A stretch of 64,000 bases of DNA, taken from NCBI GenBank assembly GCA_949289305.1, contig CASENB010000024.1:39136-103135 (forward strand). The letters run 5' to 3'. This DNA is from an uncultured Spirochaetales bacterium. GTDB lineage: Bacteria > Spirochaetota > Spirochaetia > Sphaerochaetales > Sphaerochaetaceae. The position numbers and the translations under genes are program-made. Shown here piece by piece: positions 45,919-53,691 of this stretch. The notes beneath the pieces were generated by a model. It saw only the letters and a list, made by a program, of their open reading frames with translations, made no database searches and had not been told where the DNA came from. Position 1 is the stretch's first letter; the number at the start of each line of letters is the position of its first letter.

Positions 45919-46626
45919 ATGGACATTAAAGAGTTAAACAGTGTCAGCCCCCTAAGGGTTTTTGAAGAGTCGATTAATGGAGGCCTTGGAAAAGGCAATC
46001 TCGGAGTTATCGTCTCCCGCCACGGGGTAGGAAAGACAGCCTGCCTTGTTCATTTAGCAACAGACAAGTTATTTAAAGGCGAAAGCGTTATTCACGTATC
46101 TTTTTCGGGAAACGTCGAGCATGTTATAAACTGGTATAAAGAGGTATTTAAGGAGATAGCGGAACTGCAGAGCTTAGATGACGCTACGATGGTTTATAAT
46201 TCCATCCTTGCAAACAGAGTCGTCATGAACTTCTCTCAGGATCAGGTTCCAGTTGAGAAAGTGCTATCCAGTCTTGAATCTCTTATAAGCCAGGGATCAT
46301 TTAAAGCGGATGCGGTTCTCTTTGACGGTTATAAGCTTACCGTAGCTGATGAAGAGGATATCGTAAAGATCAAGGAATTTGCAAAGAAGATGAACTTAGA
46401 GGTATGGTTCAGCGTATCTCCTACGCGTCCTGATGTCGTATATGATGAGCACGGAGTGCCTAATACCCTCCTGAAATACTATGATTTAATCGATGTGCTT
46501 GTCGCTTTGCGTTATGACGATAAGATCGATAAGGTCGTTATGACTGTCGTAAGAGCCCACCATGAGAATGTTCCTAAACCGATGGGCGTAAACTTAGATC
46601 CTAAGACTATGCTTATCTCAAAGTAA
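45919..46626 (+). CDS. RecA-superfamily (KaiC-like) ATPase, spirochaete-type
   Basis: 235 residues, one RecA-like domain. The P-loop SRHGVGKTA (33-41) lacks the usual initial Gly/Ala but keeps GKT. A Walker B-like AVLFDGYK lies at about 133-140. The N-terminus (ELNSVSPLRVFEESINGGLG) is a pattern I associate with proteins conserved in Treponema/Sphaerochaeta. The function is not established; KaiC/RadA-like relatives act in signalling or DNA metabolism. It has its own promoter and SD AGGAGG, and a terminator that runs into the 3' end of the convergent AraC gene. Confidence 0.8.
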   Translation: MDIKELNSVSPLRVFEESINGGLGKGNLGVIVSRHGVGKTACLVHLATDKLFKGESVIHVSFSGNVEHVINWYKEVFKEIAELQSLDDATMVYNSILANRVVMNFSQDQVPVEKVLSSLESLISQGSFKADAVLFDGYKLTVADEEDIVKIKEFAKKMNLEVWFSVSPTRPDVVYDEHGVPNTLLKYYDLIDVLVALRYDDKIDKVVMTVVRAHHENVPKPMGVNLDPKTMLISK

Positions 46627-46638
46627 TTTCTCTTTATA

Positions 46639-47619
46639 TTATTGCTGCCTTGGTCCTTCCAATGGCAGCTCTTTTTTTCTTTTGTATTGTATTGGGCTGA
46701 CTCCAATGACTCTTTTAAATGCTGCAGAGAATTTACTCTGATTTTCATAACCTGAAACTGACGCTAAGCGTTGTATGCTTATAGAGCTGTCTTCGTCAAG
46801 AAGTCTTGCTGCTTCTCTGATTGTCTTCTCTTTTTGGAATTTGCCGAGAGGAATGCCGTAAATTGATTTAAAACATTCTCTTAAGGACGTTTCTGCAAGT
46901 TTGAACTTTTCACTTAGTTCTTTTGACGTATAATGCCTTGTGTTTTTCAAGAGGAATGAATAACACCTCCGTGTTCTTTCAACCACTGCTTTTGAGAATT
47001 GAAAATCTTTCTCCGCATCTCTTATTTCATTCTTTAATTCTATGAGAAGCTCTGCAATTTTAAGTTTTAATAAATCATTTTTCTCTGTGTTTTTCTCTAT
47101 CTCGTAGAAAATATGGCATAGTTTTGTGGAACCCCTTATTATGACAACGTCATTATCCATTATGTCATTGCTAAGATTCTGAAGCGACAGATCTAGAATA
47201 GGGAAGGTTTCTTTTAACGTTTTTTCCGCTTCTTCTGTTTTTATTAGCAGTGAGATCATCTTGAAATGTCCTGAAGGGACTCTGCTTGCACTAATCTTAA
47301 AAGTATCACTGCTGCTTATTGCCGTATCTCCACTGCTGATAAACTTTACGGATGAATTATTCTCGAGAGTCTCGTAACTTCCTTCTTTTGCAAATACGAT
47401 CTCAATGTATCCGTGCTTCCTTTCAGCTCTTTGGTAGCAGCTTTTTAGGTTAAGCGTTCCGTTTGATAGGGCTATGCCAGGAAGAACAGGCTTTATTGTT
47501 ATCTCTCCATCTCCTTCTGCTGATGCGCTTTTAATCGAGAGTATGATTTCATTATTTTTCTCAATTCTGTTTTGAAAAACAAATGATGATAGGTAGTCGT
47601 ATATGAATTGCTTATTCAT
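46639..47619 (-). CDS. AraC-family transcriptional regulator
   Basis: 326 residues. The C-terminal AraC DNA-binding domain (about 222-318) has both helix-turn-helices: LSEKFKLAETSLRECFKSIYG and then SISIQRLASVSGYENQSKFSAAFKRVIGVSP. The N-terminal 200 residues form a beta-rich sensor-like domain like that of iron/siderophore-type or PchR-like AraC proteins, but the ligand is not known. It starts 17 bases after the HxlR-type gene's stop, so the two regulators are co-transcribed. Its last codons double as the terminator of the convergent gene. Confidence 0.92.
   Translation of the reverse strand: MNKQFIYDYLSSFVFQNRIEKNNEIILSIKSASAEGDGEITIKPVLPGIALSNGTLNLKSCYQRAERKHGYIEIVFAKEGSYETLENNSSVKFISSGDTAISSSDTFKISASRVPSGHFKMISLLIKTEEAEKTLKETFPILDLSLQNLSNDIMDNDVVIIRGSTKLCHIFYEIEKNTEKNDLLKLKIAELLIELKNEIRDAEKDFQFSKAVVERTRRCYSFLLKNTRHYTSKELSEKFKLAETSLRECFKSIYGIPLGKFQKEKTIREAARLLDEDSSISIQRLASVSGYENQSKFSAAFKRVIGVSPIQYKRKKELPLEGPRQQ
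46644..46679 (+). terminator. Terminator of the RecA-like gene, inside the convergent AraC-family gene
   Basis: GCTGCC (46644-46649) pairs with GGCAGC (46664-46669), extended inward by TTGG/CCAA with one bulged T. TCTTTTTTTCT follows. It is encoded over the last codons of the AraC-family gene. Confidence 0.75.
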
Positions 47620-47636
47620 GTTAGCTAATGCTAACT

Positions 47637-47978
47637 CTATTCTTCCTCTTTGTCTACCAGATTATCGCCCCATTCGTCTATGTCGTCTAAGATTGGAAAT
47701 AGCGTTGATGCGAATTTTGTAAGACTATATTCAACGCAGAGGGGGAAATGCGATATTTCATTTCTTACTATAAGGCCATCGTCTTCCATCTCCCTTAGCG
47801 TCATTGTAAGGCTTCTTGCCGATATATTGGATACGAATCTTTTCAGTTCGTTGAATCTCATCTTCTCATTGATCATCAAGGCATAAAGTATTGGAAGGCG
47901 AAAATTGCCTCCAATGAATTTCAGGGATTTAGAAAAGCCTGACTGTAAGATGTTTTTCTCGTTTCCTTCTTGCTTCAT
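47637..47978 (-). CDS. HxlR-family winged-helix regulator
   Basis: 113 residues. The HxlR pattern is visible: LKFIGGNFRLPILYALM (19-35), MRFNELKRFVSNISARSLTMTLREMEDDGLI (40-70), then a wing with VEYSLTKFA. The usual Cys before the first helix, which senses oxidants or quinones in some members, is absent here. The start is 80 bases from the divergent MarR gene. It shares an operon with the AraC gene. Target genes are unknown; the AraC-HxlR pair may respond to the same stimulus. Confidence 0.88.
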   Translation of the reverse strand: MKQEGNEKNILQSGFSKSLKFIGGNFRLPILYALMINEKMRFNELKRFVSNISARSLTMTLREMEDDGLIVRNEISHFPLCVEYSLTKFASTLFPILDDIDEWGDNLVDKEEE

Positions 47979-48007
47979 ACTAAGTAATATAGCACGTTTT
48001 ATCTTTC

Positions 48008-48036
48008 TTGACCCATAGAGGTTAATTAATTAATTT
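48008..48036 (+). promoter_or_regulatory. Promoter-like elements with AGAGGTTAATTAA for the first MarR gene
   Basis: TTGACC (48008-48013), 17 bases, TAATTT (48031-48036). The spacer contains AGAGGTTAATTAA (48017-48029), nearly identical to AGAGGTTAACTAA just before the second MarR gene at 59654. Candidate MarR-type operator. Confidence 0.42.
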
Positions 48037-48057
48037 AAAGAAAGGAGGATGAGAACA

Positions 48058-48483
48058 ATGCAAGATTTACCAGCAGCTTTTTTAATTGGTAAGCTATCAA
48101 ATAGAATGAGAAGGACGCTTGCCGAAATGTCTTCTTCATCGCCATATACGGGAACGCAGGGAAAGGTATTGCATTATCTGATTGCAGGGAAAGAGGATGC
48201 TGTTTATCAGAAGGATATAGAGCAGGAGTTTACTCTACGTCCGTCCTCTGCAACAGAACTTTTAAAGAAAATGGAAGAAAATGGGCTTATATATCGTATT
48301 GCTGAACAACATGATGCAAGGCTGAAGAGAATCATGATAACAGACAAAGCCCTTGAATATGCAGAAACGGTTCAGAAAGATATGGATGAGATGGAAAGAA
48401 CCCTGACAAGATCAATTAAACCGAAAGATCTTGAGGCATTTAAGAAAGTCTGTCAGAAGATGCTCAGTAATTTAGAGTATTAG
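48058..48483 (+). CDS. MarR-family transcriptional regulator
   Basis: 141 residues from the ATG at 48058, nine bases after GGAGG; the upstream ATG at 48049 abuts the SD. The winged helix is clear: QKDIEQEFTLRPSSATELLKKMEENGLI (about 64-91) then DARLKRIMITDKA. No ligand pocket can be inferred. The gene is alone on its strand and convergent (four-base overlap) with the DUF234-type ATPase; it is divergent from HxlR. It shares an upstream motif with the second MarR gene at 59654, so cross-regulation is possible. Confidence 0.88.
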   Translation: MQDLPAAFLIGKLSNRMRRTLAEMSSSSPYTGTQGKVLHYLIAGKEDAVYQKDIEQEFTLRPSSATELLKKMEENGLIYRIAEQHDARLKRIMITDKALEYAETVQKDMDEMERTLTRSIKPKDLEAFKKVCQKMLSNLEY

Positions 48484-49775
48484 CCTTTTAAGCTGAATAT
48501 GTCTTTTAGCGAGATGTAAGTAAAACCATCGCTTTGGAATGTGAAGCCGTTAGTGGAAAGCAGGCCCGCTTCGGCTTTTCCTCCTGTTATCTCTTTTATT
48601 CTCTTCTTCTCTTTTAAAAGCATCTCATCATCTACTCTCATGCCATAAAACAAAGAGTAGATCCTATGGGAGTTTTCTGTAATCAGCGCTATTTCCTCTT
48701 CCTGATCGTCGCTTATATAGTAACGGCCGATGAGACTTATGCTTCCTGTCTTTCCGTCTAGGCTGAGCTTCTCAAGATAGTCATAGAGGACAGTTCTTAG
48801 ACTCTTCTTAAAATAGTTGTCGAGATCCTTTTCTATGAAACGTTCATAAAAAGCTTTGCTTCCTATTATTTCGACAAGATCTGAGTGGGGGTAGATGAAC
48901 CTGAAATAGAAACGAAGCAGATTATCGCTTATTTCATAAAGCACTTTCTTTCTGTCTACTTTCTTATTTATAGGGTAGCTCTTTTTTACTAAGCCAAGGG
49001 ATGAGAGTATGTTAAGCTGCTTATCAAGAAGGCCATTGTATTTCTGTCCAGTCTTTTCTACGAGATCGCCGTATTTCATCCTGTCGTCTTTTAATATGGA
49101 AAGGATTAGGAATGCGTAGCTCTTCTTTCCAAGATCTTCGAAAAGCTCATGCTCTATATATTCTCGAATTAGGCTCTCTTTCTCTATAAGAAGTGCTCTT
49201 ACATTCCTTTTCAGCGATTCTTCCGGATCTATCTTCTTAATGACGAAATCAGAGGAACCGAAAGTAAGGTAGAATTGCAGCTGTTTTATTGGCTGAAGAT
49301 TTCTCAGCGGTTCGAAACTTTCATAATACTTTGCGCTTTTCTTCTCTATTGAATAGATGAAATCGAACTTATCGAGATTTTCATAGGTTTCTTCATCGCT
49401 GCTTGAGATTATAAGGCGGTGAATCCTCGTCAGTTTTCTAAGGGTATTCACTATTTCAAGGGATGTGAATTTTATTAAATGCTGTACATCTTCAAAGACG
49501 ACGATATACCTCTCTCTTGCGTTCGAAAGTTCTGTAAGAATTGCTTCGGTGCTATCTGTATTCAAATATAAATCGAGCATCAAGGAGATTCTCTCTTTCA
49601 AAAGTTTTGCATTCTCCTTTTCGCTTGTGTTGTGAAAAGAATAGTAGAGCAGGCGTTCTTTTCTGCCTTTTATTTGGCTTTTAATATATTCGCTTTTTCC
49701 GCTTTTCTTGATTCCATAGATAAAGAGGATCTCTTCATCTTTCGAACTGAGGTATTTTTTTATAGCATCGTCCAT
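48480..49775 (-). CDS. P-loop ATPase with DUF234-type C-terminus (archaeal-type ATPase family)
   Basis: 431 residues. The P-loop YGIKKSGKSEYI (about 20-31) and Walker B VVFEDVQHL (about 90-98) belong to the ATPase_2 (STAND-like) family. A winged-helix segment (KYGDLVEKTGQKYNGLLDKQLNILSSLGLV) and a DUF234-like region (YEISDNLLRFYFRFIYPHSDLV) follow. Such proteins are frequent in archaea and gut bacteria and of unknown role, sometimes linked to mobile DNA. The usual DUF234 PD-(D/E)XK-like terminus appears here as IGRYYISDDQEEEIALI. I use the ATG at 49775 after GGAGAG. Confidence 0.85.
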   Translation of the reverse strand: MDDAIKKYLSSKDEEILFIYGIKKSGKSEYIKSQIKGRKERLLYYSFHNTSEKENAKLLKERISLMLDLYLNTDSTEAILTELSNARERYIVVFEDVQHLIKFTSLEIVNTLRKLTRIHRLIISSSDEETYENLDKFDFIYSIEKKSAKYYESFEPLRNLQPIKQLQFYLTFGSSDFVIKKIDPEESLKRNVRALLIEKESLIREYIEHELFEDLGKKSYAFLILSILKDDRMKYGDLVEKTGQKYNGLLDKQLNILSSLGLVKKSYPINKKVDRKKVLYEISDNLLRFYFRFIYPHSDLVEIIGSKAFYERFIEKDLDNYFKKSLRTVLYDYLEKLSLDGKTGSISLIGRYYISDDQEEEIALITENSHRIYSLFYGMRVDDEMLLKEKKRIKEITGGKAEAGLLSTNGFTFQSDGFTYISLKDIFSLKG

Positions 49776-49821
49776 GGCTCTCTCCAATTATATAATCTCA
49801 TAGAGCGTGAGAAAAAACTAG

Positions 49822-50733
49822 CTATTCCTGGCTTACATCCTTGTTTAAAGCTACAAATTCTTCCATGCTCCTGTTCCCTTCGCCAAAGACATGATAGGTT
49901 TCATGGATGATTAAAAAGGCATTTGGATCTGTCATATGTACCATCCTTGTGACACGGCTTACGCTTTGATTGGGTATTACGACCATTAAGACGGGTTTCC
50001 TTTTCATGCTGTAGAGTCCTTTTGCTTCTATGAGGGTTCCTGTTTTATCGAGGTCGTTAAGTATGAAAGTTCTGATTTCGTTGATTTTGTCAGAGATTAT
50101 GTAACAGGTCTTTGCATAGTTCGTTCCCATCATCAATACTACTTTATTAACCATTACCTGCGTAATATAGGCGACGACTATCGCATAAAGTGCGCTTTCT
50201 ATTCCAAATATGAATGCAGAAAGGATGATTACGACTCCATCTACGAAGAATAGAGCGCTTCCAAGAGGCACGTGCATGTATCTTGCTATGATCTGCGCAA
50301 TAATGTCTGTTCCTCCCGTGTTTGCGCCGCTTTTCATGACAATGCCAACCCCAAGGCCGGAAAGAACTCCTCCGAAAAGACAGCTTAGCCAAAGGTTCAT
50401 ATCCCGGCTTAAATCTAAAATCCCTTCAGTCCCGATCGTAGATGATATCAAAGAGGAGAAAAGGGAAAGCAGCAGAGAACCTAGAAGGCTTTTTATTCCG
50501 AACCTTTTGCCAAAAAGCGCGATTCCGATTATGAAAAGAGGGATGTTCTGCAGTAGCATTGTTAGACCAAGATCCCATCCGAATGTATGATATAAGATCG
50601 TGGATATGCCAGAGACTCCTCCTGGAGCAATTTGAGCAGGGTTTAAAAAAACCGTTACGGCAAATGCCGTGATGAAAGATCCCAGAACTATGTAGAAATA
50701 CTCTAGTGCAGTATATTTGTTTAGAGTTTGCAC
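49822..50733 (-). CDS. YitT-family membrane protein (DUF161 + DUF2179)
   Basis: 303 residues. About five or six helices (13-210) include FLNPAQIAPGGVSGIS and KSGANTGGTDIIAQII, signature loops of the YitT/YqfU family. A C-terminal soluble DUF2179 domain (about 225-290) reads RKPVLMVVIP and ends DPNAFLIIHETYHVFGEG. The family is widespread in Firmicutes and spirochaetes, with unknown transport or signalling role. The gene overlaps the upstream LOG-family gene by 13 bases and is co-transcribed with it. Confidence 0.92.
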   Translation of the reverse strand: MQTLNKYTALEYFYIVLGSFITAFAVTVFLNPAQIAPGGVSGISTILYHTFGWDLGLTMLLQNIPLFIIGIALFGKRFGIKSLLGSLLLSLFSSLISSTIGTEGILDLSRDMNLWLSCLFGGVLSGLGVGIVMKSGANTGGTDIIAQIIARYMHVPLGSALFFVDGVVIILSAFIFGIESALYAIVVAYITQVMVNKVVLMMGTNYAKTCYIISDKINEIRTFILNDLDKTGTLIEAKGLYSMKRKPVLMVVIPNQSVSRVTRMVHMTDPNAFLIIHETYHVFGEGNRSMEEFVALNKDVSQE

Positions 50734-51296
50734 GGCAGCTCCTTTGCATCCCTTTGCAGCATTTCAATAGCTTTTGACGCATCGCTGATTACGATAAGCT
50801 CATCAAGAACCTCTTTTTTTAGAAATCCCGATCTGACGGCATCAGAAAGGAAATTTATAAGGCCGTCATAAAACCCAGAACTGTTTAACAGGCCAACGTT
50901 CTTCTTATGGTATCCAAGCTGCCTCCACGTAAAAATTTCAAACAGTTCTTCAAAGGTACCGATGCCACCTGGCATTGCTAAAAACGCATCAGAGAGGTCA
51001 TACATTGTTTTTTTTCTTTCGTGCATGTCTTTTACAATTATGAGCTCGTCTTCATTATCTCTGCTTCGTACGTTTTTTATGTTCATCGCTTCAGGAAGCA
51101 CTCCGGTCACATGTACTCCAATGGTTTTTGCTCTATGTGCGATCTCTCCCATGAGCCCTTTGTTACCGCCTCCGTATACGAGGCCTATATTATTCTCTTT
51201 TAATAACTCTGCTATTGTTTTTGCATCTTTTAAATACTTTTCGTCATTCCCGAAAGAAGACCCAGTAAAGACGCATAAATTATTTATTTTGGTCAT
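50721..51296 (-). CDS. LOG-family (TIGR00730) nucleotide 5'-monophosphate phosphoribohydrolase
   Basis: 191 residues, full length. The Rossmann-type VCVFTGSS-like start, YGGGNKGLMGEIA (40-52), ARTS-like SRDNED and the diagnostic PGGIGTFEELFE (about 109-120) are all present. Characterised family members hydrolyse nucleotide monophosphates (cytokinin activation in plants, PpnN-like roles in bacteria). It likely acts on purine or pyrimidine monophosphates in the cytosol. First gene of a two-gene operon with YitT; divergent from the barrel protein at 51510. Confidence 0.93.
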   Translation of the reverse strand: MTKINNLCVFTGSSFGNDEKYLKDAKTIAELLKENNIGLVYGGGNKGLMGEIAHRAKTIGVHVTGVLPEAMNIKNVRSRDNEDELIIVKDMHERKKTMYDLSDAFLAMPGGIGTFEELFEIFTWRQLGYHKKNVGLLNSSGFYDGLINFLSDAVRSGFLKKEVLDELIVISDASKAIEMLQRDAKELPCKL

Positions 51297-51368
51297 GAAA
51301 TGAGTATATCATGAGCCACTTTTGCTTGCCAGTCCCTCCTTCTTTGCTCTTCTAGTTAGATTTTTTCC

Positions 51369-51397
51369 TTGATAGTGTCACTTCTTTTAGATAAAAT
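51369..51397 (+). promoter_or_regulatory. Sigma70-type promoter of the repeat-bearing barrel protein
   Basis: TTGATA (51369-51374), 17-base spacer, TAAAAT (51392-51397). The leader is about 105 bases, long compared with neighbours. Confidence 0.6.
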
Positions 51398-51415
51398 CAT
51401 TTTAAAGATATATGA

Positions 51416-51434
51416 GGGAAGATGTTTTCTTCCC
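51416..51434 (+). promoter_or_regulatory. 5'-leader hairpin
   Basis: GGGAAGA (51416-51422) and TCTTCCC (51428-51434) form a perfect 7-bp stem with a 5-base loop near the predicted mRNA 5' end. No T-run follows, so it is not a terminator. Similar 5' hairpins stabilise abundant outer-membrane-protein mRNAs. Confidence 0.5.
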
Positions 51435-51509
51435 GCGTCGCAAGAGAGATTTTAATAAATAGGAGGAAGGGCGGATCCACCGAATTGATGGTTTCTGCGC
51501 CGAATGATT

Positions 51510-52601
51510 ATGAGAAAAGTTCTTTTAGTTCTTTCTGTGATGCTACTTTCTATAGCTACATTGTTCGCAGCACAGGAGATGAGCGTTACATGGGAGTGGT
51601 TATTAGATGATCCTGCTGTTAACTACTACCGCTATCAGCTAAACGGCACAGATGATGATGCATGGACCGTCGTTTCTGGAGATACATCGAGTTACACGGC
51701 AGACGGCTTAGATCCTTACGCAGACTATACCCTATATCTCCAGAGAAGTTACGATGGAGAGAATTGGTCAGAGACTGCAAGCGCAACAGCTGAGGCATTA
51801 TTATATTTGGAAGTTGAAACAACACCTGTCACAGATCCATTGACAGTTGTTGATGAATCATCTGAAGAAGTAGTAGCAGAGGAAGAGGTTGTTGAAGAGA
51901 CAGCTCCTGTTGAAGAGGCTGTAGTTGAAGAAGTAGTAGCAGATGAAGAGGTTGTAACAGAGGAGACTGTAGTTGTTGCTCCAGTTGCACCAATTTCATT
52001 GGCTGAAGAGAAAGGCAATTTTGAGTTCTCATTACTTCTTCGCCCATATGCAGCAGTAAGCTTCGACTATGGCGCAAAAAATCCATATATGGCTTCTGGC
52101 GTTGGCCTTGGCTTAAGTTTTGACTTTGATAATATTGCAGCATTCAATGCAAATTCCGGATTTGGAATGAGACTTGACATCGGATCTACTCAGTATCCAT
52201 CAGGCGGATTCAGACAGCATCTCGGAGATGGTAAGGCAGCTGAATTCTGGAACTGGAAGTGGGGTGAGCTATTCGACTTTGCAAACAACTATGCAAACGA
52301 CGTGAATGCAACGCTTCTTCTTACTATTGATGCTCAGGCTGGAGTTGCTGACTTCTCATTCGGTCTTGGTGGTGGTGCAGCAGTACTATTTAGCAAAGGC
52401 GATGATGTTAATAAGAGCGCTTACAACTTCTCCTTGGCAGACGATATCGACTTGGCGGCATATGCGGCTGCTAACTTCGGCGTTAAGTTCTACTGTGGCT
52501 CTGTATTCTCAATCGGAGTCGACGCAGTATACAAGGTTATGATTCCTAACTACGAGATCAATACTCTTGATGCATCTCTAGTTCTTGGATTTACATTCTA
52601 A
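51510..52601 (+). CDS. Exported barrel protein with fibronectin-like domain and Val/Glu repeat linker
   Basis: 363 residues. Signal peptide MRKVLLVLSVMLLSIATLFA (1-20). Residues about 24-92 look like a fibronectin type III-like sandwich (VTWEWLLDDPAVNYYRYQL, ending ATAEALLYLEV). A 55-residue Val/Glu/Pro-rich linker (about 105-160) contains two tandem 21-residue repeats. Residues about 170-363 form a beta-barrel with Gly/aromatic strands and a C-terminal LGFTF. The linker may span the periplasm. The ATG at 51510 has no SD nearby; AGGAGGAAGG lies 40 bases upstream. The lipase-like gene follows directly. Confidence 0.85.
   Translation: MRKVLLVLSVMLLSIATLFAAQEMSVTWEWLLDDPAVNYYRYQLNGTDDDAWTVVSGDTSSYTADGLDPYADYTLYLQRSYDGENWSETASATAEALLYLEVETTPVTDPLTVVDESSEEVVAEEEVVEETAPVEEAVVEEVVADEEVVTEETVVVAPVAPISLAEEKGNFEFSLLLRPYAAVSFDYGAKNPYMASGVGLGLSFDFDNIAAFNANSGFGMRLDIGSTQYPSGGFRQHLGDGKAAEFWNWKWGELFDFANNYANDVNATLLLTIDAQAGVADFSFGLGGGAAVLFSKGDDVNKSAYNFSLADDIDLAAYAAANFGVKFYCGSVFSIGVDAVYKVMIPNYEINTLDASLVLGFTF
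51864..51989 (+). repeat. Two tandem 63-bp (21-codon) repeats in the barrel-protein linker
   Basis: Units 51864-51926 and 51927-51989 start with the identical GAAGAAGTAGTAGCAGA. They encode EEVVAEEEVVEET and EEVVADEEVVTEE, followed by Pro/Val stretches. In-frame copy-number change would lengthen or shorten the linker without disrupting the protein. Confidence 0.7.
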
Positions 52602-52602
52602 G

Positions 52603-53691
52603 TTGGATAACCTACTTACTTATATTAAATGGAGGGGAGATCTGAGTTTCAGTATTCTCCCCTTTAGTATTGAAGATCAGTTAATCTTTGCAACCCTGTC
52701 ATATGTTAATTTCGCCTCTTTCGTAAGGAAGGATGAGAATATAACACTGCTTGATGCGTGTTCTAGAGTTCTTAACGCGCCATATGATGATAAGAATTTC
52801 AGGGTTAAGAAAGATATGGAACTGCTTGAAGCGATAATAAAGGCGCCAAGATTTTCATCTGTTATAATTAGCGATATAGAAGATCATTTTGATAAAGGCA
52901 GAAAGCAGTTTTTCGCATGCACATTCAGCGTCCTAAAAGATGTTGTAATAGCATACAGAGGGACGGATAACACAGTAACGGGATGGAAAGAGGATTTTGA
53001 TATGGCGTATGAGGATGAAGTGCCATCTCAAAAGGAAGCCCTAAAGTACCTAAGCGACGTTGCATCAAAAACACGTGGAAAGATCATCTTGACAGGACAC
53101 AGCAAGGGTGGAAATCTTGCCGTTTATGCAGCTGCAAATGCGAATAAGAGGATAAAAAGAAGGATCTCTGCCGTTTATAATAACGACGGGCCAGGCTTTA
53201 ATGAAAACAGCAAGACACATGAGAAGATACTGGATATAGAGGATCGCATCGTCACCGTCGTTCCTGAATCTTCCATGATAGGCATGCTTATGATTCACAG
53301 CCATGATTATCTTATAGTCGCATCTTCTGCTCGTTTTATAATGCAGCATGATCCATACTCATGGCTTTTTGACGGGCCTCATTTCAAGTATGAAAAAGAG
53401 AGGAGCAATGACTCTCATCTCTTTGAAAACGTGATTTCCTCCTGGCTTTCTGAGGCAAGCGGGGAAGATAGAATGATCTTTGTGGAATCCCTCTTTAAAT
53501 GCATAAATGAAGTTGGCATAGAGGATTTGAAAGGAAACACTTTTGAAATACTGGCTAAGACACCTAATATGATCAGAAGCTTTAAGAGTCTTGACGAGGG
53601 AGAGAAGAAGACAACTATAAGAGTATTGAAGAACTTGGTAGCATCTGCAAAGGACATGATGTTCCAAAGCAAGAAAGAAGTCAGTTCTTGA
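52603..53691 (+). CDS. DUF2974/Mbeg1-like alpha/beta-hydrolase
   Basis: 362 residues from a TTG at 52603, one base after the barrel gene's stop (a TTG at 52585 is also in frame). The family start is YIKWRGDLSF (residues about 7-16). VVIAYRGTDNTVTGWKEDF precedes the nucleophile elbow ILTGHSKGGNLAVYAA with catalytic Ser, as in lipases. NNDGPGF and a PESSMIGMLM block are also family-typical. Likely an esterase/lipase acting in the cytosol; substrate unknown. No SD, so translation probably depends on the upstream gene. It overlaps the convergent DUF2786-type gene by 11 bases. Confidence 0.87.
   Translation: MDNLLTYIKWRGDLSFSILPFSIEDQLIFATLSYVNFASFVRKDENITLLDACSRVLNAPYDDKNFRVKKDMELLEAIIKAPRFSSVIISDIEDHFDKGRKQFFACTFSVLKDVVIAYRGTDNTVTGWKEDFDMAYEDEVPSQKEALKYLSDVASKTRGKIILTGHSKGGNLAVYAAANANKRIKRRISAVYNNDGPGFNENSKTHEKILDIEDRIVTVVPESSMIGMLMIHSHDYLIVASSARFIMQHDPYSWLFDGPHFKYEKERSNDSHLFENVISSWLSEASGEDRMIFVESLFKCINEVGIEDLKGNTFEILAKTPNMIRSFKSLDEGEKKTTIRVLKNLVASAKDMMFQSKKEVSS

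Noticed and set aside
51749..52143. Ser/Thr- and Gln/Leu-rich minus-strand frames opposite the Val/Glu repeat
   Set aside because: They are low-complexity antisense products of the repeat linker, with no start signals.
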